25,825 nt of DNA from UBA668 sp031413415 (GTDB lineage Bacteria > Actinomycetota > Acidimicrobiia > Acidimicrobiales > Ilumatobacteraceae): contig JANOET010000158.1 in assembly GCA_031413415.1 (NCBI GenBank), positions 1-25,825 of the forward strand, in the 5' to 3' direction. The position numbers and the translations under genes are program-made. Of this stretch, positions 1-7,077 are shown piece after piece. Every line of letters begins with the position of its first letter. The first letter of the stretch is position 1. A model generated the notes under the pieces. That model did not search any database. It was not told the origin of the DNA and saw only the letters and a list, made by a program, of their open reading frames with translations.

Positions 1-61
1 GCACGACCCACTTGTCGCGTTGCTGGCGCACCATCGGTCGGCCAGTTGGCTTCCACGCCAT
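1..61 (-). CDS. Start of a putative site-specific integrase (partial)
   Basis: Only the first 20 codons are inside the window, read on the minus strand from ATG at 61 to the window edge. A strong ribosome binding site (AAAGGAGG, 74-67) lies 5 nt before the ATG, so this is a real start. The peptide begins MAWKPTGRPMVRQQ and continues with DKWVV, a basic, tryptophan-rich opening like the N-terminus of actinobacterial tyrosine recombinases, where a short DNA-binding domain precedes the catalytic domain. Its position fits: it follows the 3' end of tRNA-Arg, the usual integration target of such enzymes. The catalytic part is outside the window, so the family is inferred from 20 residues and context. 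Two TGATAC repeats (75-80, 85-90) sit just upstream and could be part of its control region. Confidence 0.45.
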   Translation of the reverse strand, partial: MAWKPTGRPMVRQQRDKWVV

Positions 62-98
62 GGCGACCTCCTTTGATACATCTCTGATACGTGGAGCG

Positions 99-138
99 AA
101 AAACGCTCGAGGGCCCCGCTCGAAAGCAGGGCCCTCTC
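99..138 (-). terminator. Rho-independent terminator after tRNA-Arg
   Basis: On the minus strand an 8-bp perfect stem (GAGGGCCC, 136-129, with its complement 116-109), extended by 3 bp after one mismatch and closed by a CGAA-type loop, is followed within a few bases by TTTTT (103-99). It lies ~40 nt past the tRNA-Arg 3' end and before the ribosome binding site of the partial integrase-like gene, so it would separate the two transcription units. Confidence 0.75.
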
Positions 139-175
139 AGAGTAACAGACCAGCTCAACAGCCAGATCCGTTCAG

Positions 176-248
176 CGCGCTCGAAGGGACTCGAACCCCT
201 AACCTTCTGATCCGTAGTCAGATGCTCTATCCATTGAGCTACGAGCGC
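176..248 (-). tRNA. tRNA-Arg (anticodon ACG)
   Basis: The minus strand folds as a complete cloverleaf of 73 nt. The 7-bp acceptor stem is GCGCTCG / CGAGCGC, the D arm contains GCTC/GAGC, the anticodon stem is TCTGA/TCAGA around loop CTACGGA (anticodon ACG), and the T loop is TTCGAGT. The 3' CCA is not encoded. ACG-Arg is the species whose wobble base is usually deaminated to inosine to read CGU/CGC/CGA. The gene starts 52 nt after the stop of the LysM hydrolase gene and could be read through from it. Confidence 0.95.
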
Positions 249-300
249 TTGCGCTGCACGAGTCTAGGGGTGCCGCACTCGCTTCGGCTACCGGGATCGG

Positions 301-1431
301 TCAGAGCGCCCAGGGACCCCAGCCCGACCGCTGGTACATGACATACGCGGCGTAGGTGTTGATCTTCGGGTCGTAGAGCTGCTCGGCGCTGGTGATGCCG
401 ATGGTGGCGAGCCAACTCTTGTGCACCTTGTAGTAGATCTGGAACAGACCGAAGCAGCAGTAGTTGCGCACGGCGGGCGTGAGGTTGCTCTCGCGGGTGG
501 CGATCGCGATGGCCTTGTCTTCCAGGTTGTCGGGCCAGATGTCGCGGATGATCTGCGTCACCTGCGCCTTGGTGTAGGTCTTGGCCGGCTTCGGCGTCGT
601 CGTCGTGGGGGCCTTGGGTGCCGTGGTGGTCGGCGCCTTGGCGGCCGGCTTCGTGGTGGTGGTGGGCGCCTTGGGCGTGGTCGCGCCGGCGGGCAGACAG
701 ATCGACCGGCCCGGGTACAGGGCGGTGGAGGCCGTGGCGTTGTTTACGGCGAGCAACGATGTCAGCGACACCTTGGCCCGGTTGGCGATGAGGATCCAGG
801 CGTCGCCGCTCGCGATGGTGTACTTGGCGGCGCAGACGGTGGCGGTGGTGCTCTTGGCCTGAGCGCGGGCGACCTTGGGGACGTTGGCGGCTGCGACGGT
901 GCTGGCCGCGATGGTGGCCTCGCCCTGTTGGTCGCCGGCGGTGCTGCCAGCGGCGCTGCTCGGGGCGGCGGTCGTCGCCAGGTCGGGACTCACCGGGACC
1001 GCAGGCGGAAGGGCATCGACGTCGATGGCAGCCCAGGGATCGGCGCTCGTGTCGGGGGCTTGCACGGCGTCGGTGCCAGCGGTGAGGAGGGTGGCGGCGT
1101 CGGCAGTGGCCGGTGCGGTGGAGTCGGTGCTCGACGATCGCATCGCCAATGCGACGGGTACGAGCAGGGCCACGACGATGGCCAGGACACCGACACGCCG
1201 CAGCAGGGGGTCGACGTGACCGATGGGACCGCGGGCGGCCTCGGCCGCACGTGCGGGTGCCGTGACCACGGGGATGGACCCGGTGTGGTCGCCGTGCGAG
1301 CGGGTTCCGGCGGGTCGGGTGGCTTCCCGGGGTGCGGTCGTGCGCGGGCGACGAGCTGCGCGGAAACGCTCGAGACGGCCATCGGGCACGTTGCTCCAGA
1401 ACTCGTCTTCCACGTTGCTGTTCTCGCCCAT
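301..1431 (-). CDS. Membrane-anchored LysM and lysozyme-like cell-wall hydrolase
   Basis: This 376-residue protein probably binds and cleaves peptidoglycan outside the membrane. A cytoplasmic Arg-rich N-terminus is followed by one membrane segment (about 79-97), a low-complexity Ala/Ser/Thr stretch, a LysM domain (about 203-246), a Thr/Pro/Lys linker with repeated KAPTTT units (about 253-284), and a C-terminal lysozyme-like domain (about 286-376). The likely catalytic glutamate is E314 in ATRESNL, with the downstream GLFQI signature of the transglycosylase fold; two adjacent cysteines (C325, C326) lie between. Start ATG 1431 is supported by GGAGGTGAGAG just upstream. The linker is typical of wall-spanning actinobacterial proteins. 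Lytic transglycosylase versus muramidase cannot be told from sequence alone. A similar hydrolase lies just beyond tRNA-Ser. Confidence 0.8.
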   Translation of the reverse strand: MGENSNVEDEFWSNVPDGRLERFRAARRPRTTAPREATRPAGTRSHGDHTGSIPVVTAPARAAEAARGPIGHVDPLLRRVGVLAIVVALLVPVALAMRSSSTDSTAPATADAATLLTAGTDAVQAPDTSADPWAAIDVDALPPAVPVSPDLATTAAPSSAAGSTAGDQQGEATIAASTVAAANVPKVARAQAKSTTATVCAAKYTIASGDAWILIANRAKVSLTSLLAVNNATASTALYPGRSICLPAGATTPKAPTTTTKPAAKAPTTTAPKAPTTTTPKPAKTYTKAQVTQIIRDIWPDNLEDKAIAIATRESNLTPAVRNYCCFGLFQIYYKVHKSWLATIGITSAEQLYDPKINTYAAYVMYQRSGWGPWAL

Positions 1432-1456
1432 CTCTCACCTCCGCCGGTGCCGCCGT

Positions 1457-1471
1457 GACTCGGTTCGAGTC
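1457..1471. repeat. Inverted repeat in the 5' leader of the LysM hydrolase gene
   Basis: GACTCG-GTT-CGAGTC is a perfect 6-bp inverted repeat with a 3-nt spacer, 26 nt upstream of the start codon at 1431 and just before its ribosome binding site. It could be an operator or a small leader hairpin; nothing identifies a regulator. Confidence 0.4.
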
Positions 1472-1530
1472 GTGAATGTTCAAGGAGGTCTACACGGGTT
1501 GTCATCAAATTGCAACAGTGTGTCAACCGT

Positions 1531-1560
1531 GTGACGGAGCGTGACGGAGCGTGACGGGCC
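1531..1560. repeat. Three tandem 10-bp direct repeats upstream of the LysM hydrolase
   Basis: Two exact copies of GTGACGGAGC (1531-1540, 1541-1550) and a third differing at one base (GTGACGGGCC, 1551-1560) lie head to tail. Read on the minus strand they sit directly upstream of a perfect TTGACA (1526-1521), which could be the -35 element for the hydrolase gene; no clear -10 is seen at standard spacing. Ten-bp spacing places each copy on the same face of the helix, as in direct-repeat regulator sites. Confidence 0.5.
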
Positions 1561-1609
1561 GTCAGCTCGATCCCCGTGATGCCTGAACAGGGGCGACGTC
1601 CGGGAATGG

Positions 1610-1643
1610 CAAGGGCCCGGTGACGTACGCCACCGGGCCCTTG
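1610..1643 (-). terminator. Strong hairpin downstream of tRNA-Ser, possible terminator
   Basis: CAAGGGCCCGGTG (1610-1622) and its exact complement (1631-1643) form a 13-bp GC-rich stem with an 8-nt loop, 8 nt past the 3' end of tRNA-Ser on the minus strand. There is no T-run on either side, so it may act as a weak or Rho-assisted terminator, or as a barrier to 3' trimming. Confidence 0.5.
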
Positions 1644-1650
1644 TGTCACG

Positions 1651-1741
1651 CGGAGAGGGTGGGATTTGAACCCACGGACCACTTGAAGGTGGTCCCCGCA
1701 TTAGCAGTGCGGTCCGATCGACCAGACTCCGGCACCTCTCC
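1651..1741 (-). tRNA. tRNA-Ser (anticodon GCT)
   Basis: A 91-nt class II tRNA on the minus strand. The acceptor stem is GGAGAGG / CCTCTCC with discriminator G; the anticodon stem is CCGCA/TGCGG around loop CTGCTAA (anticodon GCT, reading AGC/AGU). A long variable arm with a GACCAC/GTGGTC stem is the hallmark of serine tRNAs, and the T loop is TTCAAAT. CCA is not encoded. It lies between two cell-wall hydrolase genes on the same strand. Confidence 0.95.
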
Positions 1742-1813
1742 AGGCGGGCGCAAGGCTATCGCGGCAGGTGCCCGGGTCCCACCGTGGGGACGGCCCGAAT
1801 CGGGCAGGTCGGC

Positions 1814-2869
1814 TCAGGCGTCGCCCTCAGGGCCGAGATCGCCGGCCCACGGTGGCGTGCAGCTGTAGGGCGGGGTCCACGGCCCGCGAGCGCAGTACAC
1901 CCACAGGTCGCTCGCCGCGTCGGCGCACTGTTGCATGCTCGCCTTCACGTTCTCCTTGTTCCAGCCACGGCGGCCCAGTTCGCCGCTCGGCTCGAACATG
2001 CCCGCCAAGGCGTTCAGTTGGAATGTGCAGTGCGAGTCGTCCTTGGTGGCCGGGTTGATGTTCACGGCCGTGTGGTTGCAGTTGCCCTCTCGAGCCGCGA
2101 TGTAGATGAAGAACTGCTGGGTGCTCACGTCGGCACCGTCCTTGGCGAACTCGAGCGCAATGGTGTCGGCGTCGGTCTTCGCGCATGGCCTCCGGTTGCC
2201 GTAGACGGGCACGCCGCTGGCGACACGCCAGTTCGGCTCGGCCTGGAACGGGGCGGGCCACCAGGCGGTGTCGAGCGGGCCTACGGCCTCGGTGTTGAAG
2301 CCGCTCCACACGCCGAGTGCGGCGAGCGTGCTGGAGTCGGCGACGCCGTTCGTGTCGAGCGGGGGGTTGGCGAACTGGAACGCCTTCACGGCATCGCGGG
2401 TGTCGTTGCCGTAACTGCCGTCGACCGTCCCGTTGAACACGCCCTGCTTCTGGAGGGTCTGCTGCACGCACTCAGCCGACGGGCCGCGGTCGCCCGGTTG
2501 CACCGGGGCGTCGGCCACGCAGGCGGGTGCTGGCGCGTTGTCGACACCGGAGTAGTTGTTCATCGCGATCAGCGTCTGGGCGGTGGAGTTGCCGTTCACC
2601 GTGAGCGGCGGGTTGTCGAGCTGGAAGGCGATGACCGCGTCGGCGGTGGCCTGGTCGTAGTTCCCCGAGACGATGCCGTTGTAGTAGCCGAGCCACAGCA
2701 ACGCCCACTGCACGCAGATGACGCTGCCACCGCTCGAGCCGACGCGCAGCTCTGCGTCGGCCCGGCATTCGCCGAGCTCGGGCACCTGCGCCTGGACGGT
2801 CGACACCGCCACGATGTTGCCCGCCATGGCCAACGCCACGACGGCAGTCACCCGCATGAACCTGCGCAC
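1814..2869 (-). CDS. Secreted protein with two peptidoglycan-binding domains and a lysozyme-like domain
   Basis: A 351-residue exported protein. It has a signal peptide (basic start, hydrophobic 8-22, likely cut after VQA, residue 27), two PG_binding_1-type repeats (about 45-105 and 125-187) sharing the DAVxAFQ...NPPL...NG pattern, and a C-terminal lysozyme-like region with candidate catalytic E261 in AAREGNC followed by TFQLNALAGMF. Many cysteines suggest disulfides. It probably binds and cleaves wall peptidoglycan. The start is uncertain: GTG 2869 opens the frame, but ATG 2857 lies 12 nt downstream and neither has a good ribosome binding site; the GTG also lies inside an inverted repeat. 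It is divergent from the Tad operon. Similarity to the hydrolase at 301-1431 is in plan rather than sequence. Confidence 0.75.
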   Translation of the reverse strand: MRRFMRVTAVVALAMAGNIVAVSTVQAQVPELGECRADAELRVGSSGGSVICVQWALLWLGYYNGIVSGNYDQATADAVIAFQLDNPPLTVNGNSTAQTLIAMNNYSGVDNAPAPACVADAPVQPGDRGPSAECVQQTLQKQGVFNGTVDGSYGNDTRDAVKAFQFANPPLDTNGVADSSTLAALGVWSGFNTEAVGPLDTAWWPAPFQAEPNWRVASGVPVYGNRRPCAKTDADTIALEFAKDGADVSTQQFFIYIAAREGNCNHTAVNINPATKDDSHCTFQLNALAGMFEPSGELGRRGWNKENVKASMQQCADAASDLWVYCARGPWTPPYSCTPPWAGDLGPEGDA

Positions 2870-2916
2870 CCGATCATTCTGCCGTCGTCCGCGCCGGTTT
2901 TCTTGCCGATCGGGTG
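2867..2916 (-). repeat. 9-bp inverted repeat spanning the start codon of the PG-binding protein
   Basis: CACCCGATC (2867-2875) and GATCGGGTG (2908-2916) are perfect complements separated by 32 nt. In minus-strand mRNA the distal arm contains the GTG start codon (2869-2867), so the stem would bury it. It could instead be a dyad operator in this divergent promoter region. Confidence 0.45.
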
Positions 2917-2992
2917 GCTCTGTGGTGCCCAGTGGGGTGTGCCTCGTCAGCGAATTGGGACTTTGGGCCCTGTACGGAAAGCGGCGATCCGC

Positions 2993-3005
2993 CTACCGTC
3001 GGTAG
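2993..3005 (+). promoter_or_regulatory. Dyad and possible -10 element of the Tad operon
   Basis: CTACCG-T-CGGTAG is a perfect inverted repeat 20 nt before the first Tad gene. It includes TACCGT (2994-2999), matching a TAnnnT -10 box. Transcription from it would start near 3006, giving a short leader containing the GGGAG ribosome binding site (3011-3015). No convincing -35 is visible. A dyad over a -10 would suit a repressor. Confidence 0.4.
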
Positions 3006-3025
3006 TCAACGGGAGAGTGGTGGCG

Positions 3026-3616
3026 ATGAACGCTGTCGACGCGATGCGGGTCGCGCCGGCCGGACCGATCGCCACGGCGGAACGCCTCAGGACTGCGTGG
3101 AACCACGCATCGTCCGTCGTCCGCCGGGCATCGGTACTGGCGGCAATGACGAGTGTGATGGTGGGCGCAGCGGCGCCGCTGCCCTCGGGCGTGCGAGTGA
3201 GCACGGCCGCGGTGGGCGTGCTACTGGTCCTCGCCGCGCTCGTCGACGTGCACGAGCGACGGCTCCCCAACCGACTGCTCGGCACGGCGGCGCTCGTCCT
3301 CGTGGCCTCGACGCCCTGGTCCGCTGCTGGCCAGGTGCGGTCCATGATCGCCGGGGCCGCGGTCGCCGGGGGACTGCTCATGGTGGTGCGACTGCTGCGG
3401 GGCATCGGCATGGGTGACGTGAAGGCCGCTGCGGTGGTCGGTGCGTCGGTCGGGGCGATCTCGCCGACGGCCGCTGCGGTCGCGGTGGCGCTCACTGCGA
3501 CCGTCGCCGCCGCAGTCGGCTTCGTCGCCCGACTGCGCACGCTCCCGCTCGGACCGGCGCTGTGGCTCGGGTGGGCCGTGGTGCTGCTGACGAACTCGAA
3601 GGGATGGTGGACATGA
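3026..3616 (+). CDS. Prepilin peptidase (A24 family, TadV/CpaA-like)
   Basis: This 196-residue multi-pass membrane protein should cleave the leader peptides of the pilin-like proteins encoded downstream. The two aspartates of A24 aspartyl peptidases are present: D74 in LVDVHERRLPN and D131 in GMGDVKAAA (the GxGD motif). Hydrophobic segments at about 58-75, 86-97, 107-122, 134-168 and 176-190 fit the small CpaA/TadV type, which lacks the N-methylation domain. ATG 3026 is chosen with GGGAG 10 nt upstream; GTG 3017 or 3020 in the same frame are alternatives. Reading upstream of this would only overlap the opposite-strand hydrolase gene. Its stop overlaps the next start (ATGA, 3613-3616), so it is translationally coupled as first gene of the operon. 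Confidence 0.85.
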   Translation: MNAVDAMRVAPAGPIATAERLRTAWNHASSVVRRASVLAAMTSVMVGAAAPLPSGVRVSTAAVGVLLVLAALVDVHERRLPNRLLGTAALVLVASTPWSAAGQVRSMIAGAAVAGGLLMVVRLLRGIGMGDVKAAAVVGASVGAISPTAAAVAVALTATVAAAVGFVARLRTLPLGPALWLGWAVVLLTNSKGWWT

Positions 3617-4233
3617 CCTCGACGATGACGATGACCCGCGTGCGGAGCAGTGTGCGCACGCAATGGATGGCGCTCGGCGGCGCACTCGTGGTGCTCGCCG
3701 GAGTGCTGGTGGCGTGGAGTCTGTCTCGTGCCGCCGACCGAGTGCAGGTGGTACGGCTCGCCCAGGCCGTACAGGCCGGCGAGATGATCACCCTCGACGA
3801 CCTCACCGTCACCGGGATCGCCTACGACGGTCAACTGCAGGGTCTTGTGCCAGCGGTGTCGCTTGCGGAACTGGACGGACGCGTGGCGGCCATCGACCTG
3901 CAGGCCGGTGCGCTGCTGCAAACAGGGATGTGGCGCAGCGAGCCGGCCATGGCGCCAGGCGAGCAGCGAGTCGGCGTGGTGCTCTCGCCCGGACGACTGC
4001 CGGAGGGCCTGGTTCAGGGTGACACCGCGTGGGCGGCAGCCTTGGACCCGGCCGACCCGACGGCCGCCGTGGCCGTGCGGGTGCTGACCGTCGCGATCAC
4101 ACCCGAGGGTGCGACAACCTTGACGCTGGCGGTCGCCAACGACTCGAGCGTGGTGGTCGCGCGTCTCGCTGCTGGCGAACAACTCGTCCTCGTCGGCGAC
4201 GCGCCGACGGCCGCCGTGGAGGACCCGTCGTGA
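3613..4233 (+). CDS. CpaB/RcpC-like pilus assembly protein with SAF domain
   Basis: A 206-residue protein with one N-terminal membrane segment (about 17-37) and an extracytoplasmic SAF domain (about 44-105: VVRLAQAVQAGEMITLDDL...), the arrangement of CpaB/RcpC proteins in Tad systems. In Gram-negative bacteria RcpC is linked to the secretin; here no outer-membrane genes exist, so it more likely holds the machine together at the membrane or wall. The ATG at 3613 overlaps the preceding stop and has AAGGG 9 nt upstream; ATG 3604 would add three residues. Its stop overlaps the GTG of the next gene (GTGA, 4230-4233), with GGAGGA just before. Confidence 0.75.
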   Translation: MTSTMTMTRVRSSVRTQWMALGGALVVLAGVLVAWSLSRAADRVQVVRLAQAVQAGEMITLDDLTVTGIAYDGQLQGLVPAVSLAELDGRVAAIDLQAGALLQTGMWRSEPAMAPGEQRVGVVLSPGRLPEGLVQGDTAWAAALDPADPTAAVAVRVLTVAITPEGATTLTLAVANDSSVVVARLAAGEQLVLVGDAPTAAVEDPS

Positions 4234-4976
4234 TCATCACCGTGACGTCCTGGCGCGGTGTCGGCTGCACGACCACAGCGCTGCTGATGGCCGCGACCTT
4301 GGCCGAGGAAGGCTCGGCGTGGTTGATCGAAGCCGATCCGGCTGGCGGCGTCCTGGCCGGACGGGTGCACCTCGATGCCCATCAGTTGGGTGGCCTGGAG
4401 AAGATCGCGTTCCCGAACGATGGCGTCGATGGCGTCGACGCCTTCGCTGCGGTCGCTCATCCGTCGGGCGCTCTGCGCGTCGTCGCAGCGCCGGCAGAAC
4501 CGTTCCGGGCGTACGCCTGCCATACACCTCGACTGCCGTGGACTCCGGTGCTCCACGAGTTGGATGGACCGGTGGTGCTCGACGCTGGCCGACTTCGCGC
4601 TGGCTCGCCCGTGATGCCGTTGCTGGAGCTGGCCGACGCAGCGGTGCTCGTGACGTCGCCGGAGGTGTGTGCGGCCGTGGCCAGCACCGAATGGCTGCAC
4701 GCTGCTGGACGGGTGTCACCTCTGGACGCCGCGCTCGACGTGTCGAACGTGTTCGTGGTGGTGGTCGACCAGCCGGGTGGTGTGGCCTTCGGCCAGGGCC
4801 CGGTCGCCACCGAGTTGGGCGACGCCTACGGAGGTTGGCTGCCGTGGGACCCGACGGTGGTCGACCTGGTGCAACGCGGTGCGTCGCTGGAGGACCGGCG
4901 TGTTCGCCGCAGCGGCCTGGTCGCTGCGGTCCGCCGCGTCTGCGACACCGTTCGTCGACCGCTGGAGGTGGCGTGA
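4230..4976 (+). CDS. CpaE/TadZ-like MinD-type ATPase homologue with altered P-loop
   Basis: This 248-residue protein has the MinD/ParA plan: an N-terminal P-loop region (SWRGVGCTTTALLMA, residues 7-21), an A' region with aspartate (WLIEADPAGG, 31-40) and a Walker B-like strand (VVLDAGRL, about 110-117). In Tad systems such proteins localise the machine. The lysine expected before the threonines (GxGKT) is a cysteine here (C13), and the upstream signature lysine is also missing, so ATP hydrolysis is doubtful. Such degenerate loops are known among TadZ/CpaE proteins. Start GTG 4230 overlaps the previous stop and has a GGAGG site. Its position directly before the TadA gene matches the mycobacterial Rv3660c-Rv3659c order. 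Confidence 0.7.
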   Translation: MIITVTSWRGVGCTTTALLMAATLAEEGSAWLIEADPAGGVLAGRVHLDAHQLGGLEKIAFPNDGVDGVDAFAAVAHPSGALRVVAAPAEPFRAYACHTPRLPWTPVLHELDGPVVLDAGRLRAGSPVMPLLELADAAVLVTSPEVCAAVASTEWLHAAGRVSPLDAALDVSNVFVVVVDQPGGVAFGQGPVATELGDAYGGWLPWDPTVVDLVQRGASLEDRRVRRSGLVAAVRRVCDTVRRPLEVA

Positions 4977-6325
4977 TGTCCGGCGACACCCTCGATCTCG
5001 TGGTGGCCGAGGTACGGCGGCAATGGGGAGATCGACTGCCGGTACCAGGGCGCGACGAGTCGCCGAGCGAACGTGACCTCCGCGAGCGTCTCACGCGACA
5101 GGTGCTCGAACACACCGTGCTCCCCGAACTCGACCAGCAGCGGATGGCATCACGGCTGACCCCGCTCGCCGGCGACGAGCGAGCAGCCCTCGTCGATCTG
5201 GTGGTCTCCGAGATGTTCGGGCTGCCACGACTGCTGACGGTCCTTCGCGACCCGCACGTCACCGACGTGTTGGTGTTCGGGGCGGATCCGGTGCGGGTGG
5301 AGCGCAGCGACGGGTCGCAGCAGTTGCTGCCCCCGCTCGTGCGGCGAGACCGTGATCTCGAGCGGATCATCTACGACACGGCTGCGTCGCGGCGGCGGCC
5401 CTTCAACCGCGAGAACCCGTTCGTCGACCTCGAGCTCGAGCCCGGTGTCCGCTTTCACGGAGAGGGTTTCGACGTCGTGCAGCGACCGCTCGTCACCGTG
5501 CGCCGCGCCGCGGTGTTCGGCATGACCCTCGACGACCTCGCCGCGCGGGGTGTCATCGACGAGGCAGGCGTGATGCTGCTCCGGGCGGCGGTGGCGGCGG
5601 ACATGAACATCGTGGTCTGCGGACGCATGGGCTCGGGCAAGACGACGCTGCTCAGGGCGCTGCTGGCCGAGGTCGACGAGGACGACGTGATCGTCACCGT
5701 CGAGACCGACTTCGAGCTGAACGTCGCATCGATGGGAGCCCATCGCTACGTACACGCCTATCAGTCTCGAGTGCCGAGCACCTCCGACGGGGTGGGCATC
5801 TCGTGCCACGACATGATGGTGCCTGCGGTGCGAACTCGGGCCGACTGGATCGTGGTCGGCGAGGTCCGCGGTGCCGAGGGTGGTGCCCTCGTCCAGGCGA
5901 TGTCCATCGGCCAGGGAGCGATGGCCACGGTGCACGGCGGCTCGGCGAAGGACGGCATCGAACGATTGGCCGAGCTCATCGCCTACCACTCGGGCATCGA
6001 CCTGCGGATGGCGCGGTGGCAGGTGTATCGCAGCATCGATCTGGTCGTGCACGTCACGGGCGACAACCGGCACGGACGCCATGTCACCGAGATCGTGGCG
6101 CCCTCGGTGGAGGAAGACGGCGCTCGGTTCATCGTCCATCGCCTACTGGCGCCGCGCGCGGGCGCACCCGACGTACGCGCTCGCCCGGCCTCGGAGCCGC
6201 AACGATGGATGCTGGATCGACTGTGTGCTGCGGCACCCGACTTCTCGGCGCAATGGTGGCACTCCGGGGTCGACACCCACCGACCTCTCCGCATCGGCGG
6301 CCAGCCCGAAGCGGTGTCGGCATGA
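4976..6325 (+). CDS. tadA: TadA/CpaF secretion ATPase
   Basis: A 449-residue type II/IV secretion ATPase that should power pilus assembly at the cytoplasmic face of the membrane. The N-terminal domain (about 60-200) contains the DVLVFGADPVRVER segment typical of CpaF. The ATPase core has an intact Walker A (GRMGSGKTT, lysine K222), Walker B (WIVVGEVRGAEGG, glutamate E296) and a histidine box (MATVHGGSAKDGIERL). Length and motif order match CpaF/TadA from actinobacteria. ATG 4976 overlaps the last base of the upstream stop, and its own stop overlaps the tadB start (ATGA, 6322-6325). The partners for the hexamer would be TadB and TadC, encoded next. Confidence 0.92.
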   Translation: MSGDTLDLVVAEVRRQWGDRLPVPGRDESPSERDLRERLTRQVLEHTVLPELDQQRMASRLTPLAGDERAALVDLVVSEMFGLPRLLTVLRDPHVTDVLVFGADPVRVERSDGSQQLLPPLVRRDRDLERIIYDTAASRRRPFNRENPFVDLELEPGVRFHGEGFDVVQRPLVTVRRAAVFGMTLDDLAARGVIDEAGVMLLRAAVAADMNIVVCGRMGSGKTTLLRALLAEVDEDDVIVTVETDFELNVASMGAHRYVHAYQSRVPSTSDGVGISCHDMMVPAVRTRADWIVVGEVRGAEGGALVQAMSIGQGAMATVHGGSAKDGIERLAELIAYHSGIDLRMARWQVYRSIDLVVHVTGDNRHGRHVTEIVAPSVEEDGARFIVHRLLAPRAGAPDVRARPASEPQRWMLDRLCAAAPDFSAQWWHSGVDTHRPLRIGGQPEAVSA

Positions 6326-7077
6326 ACGCGTCGACCGGCGCTCGAAGCGGCCGCAACCGCACCGTGGTCGCGATCGTCGTCGGGTTCGCCGTGCTCCTGG
6401 GGACCGGCTGGATCCTCTTGGCGTTGGTCGCAGGAGCGATGGTCGCATTCTGGGGCCGTCTGTTGCGCGACGACCGAGCGGACGAGGAACGGCGACGGGT
6501 CGAAGGCATCGCCAAGTGGCTGGAGGACCTTCGCGACACGCTGCGCGGTTCGTCGATCGGTGCCGAGGATGCGCTCGAGCAGGTCGCGGGCCGTCCGCCC
6601 GACGCAATTGCTGCACCGCTTCGCAACTTCGTGCATCGCCGACGACAGGGGTTCCGCACCGACGACGCGCTGCGCGATCTGGCCGACGAACTGGCGCACC
6701 CGACGTCCGATGCCGCCATCGCGGCCATCCGTCTGGTGGTCGGCGGCGCAGCTGGTGCCGGCAGGTTGTACGGCACGGTGCAGGCGCTGGCGTCCGCGGC
6801 GCGCGACGAGGTGACCGCCCGCGAGCGCATCGATCGCACACGCGCGGTGTACCAGCACTCGATGCAGCGACTGGTCGTGATCGGGTCGTTGTTGATCGCG
6901 TATCTGCGGGTCGCCGGCGGCGACCTGCTGCAGCCGTACGGCACGCCGGTCGGTCAAGTGGTGCTCGCGCTGCCGTTGGCGATGTGGATCGGATGCGTCA
7001 TGTGGCTGCGATCCCTGTGCAGGTACGACCTGCCGGGCCGAGGGCGAGCGGTCGACGCGGTGGAGGTGACTTCGTGA
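6322..7077 (+). CDS. tadB: TadB-like inner-membrane platform protein
   Basis: A 251-residue type II secretion F-domain protein. Hydrophobic segments near the N-terminus (about 14-43) precede a cytoplasmic helical domain (about 55-165, with WLEDLRDTLRGSSIGAEDAL, the usual start of the T2SSF domain) and two C-terminal membrane segments (about 180-196 and 208-230). Together with TadC it forms the membrane base on which TadA acts. The start overlaps the tadA stop and the stop overlaps the tadC GTG (7074-7077), so subunits are likely produced in step. Confidence 0.85.
   Translation: MNASTGARSGRNRTVVAIVVGFAVLLGTGWILLALVAGAMVAFWGRLLRDDRADEERRRVEGIAKWLEDLRDTLRGSSIGAEDALEQVAGRPPDAIAAPLRNFVHRRRQGFRTDDALRDLADELAHPTSDAAIAAIRLVVGGAAGAGRLYGTVQALASAARDEVTARERIDRTRAVYQHSMQRLVVIGSLLIAYLRVAGGDLLQPYGTPVGQVVLALPLAMWIGCVMWLRSLCRYDLPGRGRAVDAVEVTS

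Noticed and set aside
239..1483. Long minus-strand frame (414 codons) over the LysM hydrolase
   Set aside because: It is Arg/His-rich shadow translation in another frame of the hydrolase gene, with no domain and no ribosome binding site.
1784..3025. N-terminal extension of the prepilin peptidase frame
   Set aside because: The extension is antisense to the PG-binding hydrolase; the peptidase family begins near ATG 3026, where a ribosome binding site is present.
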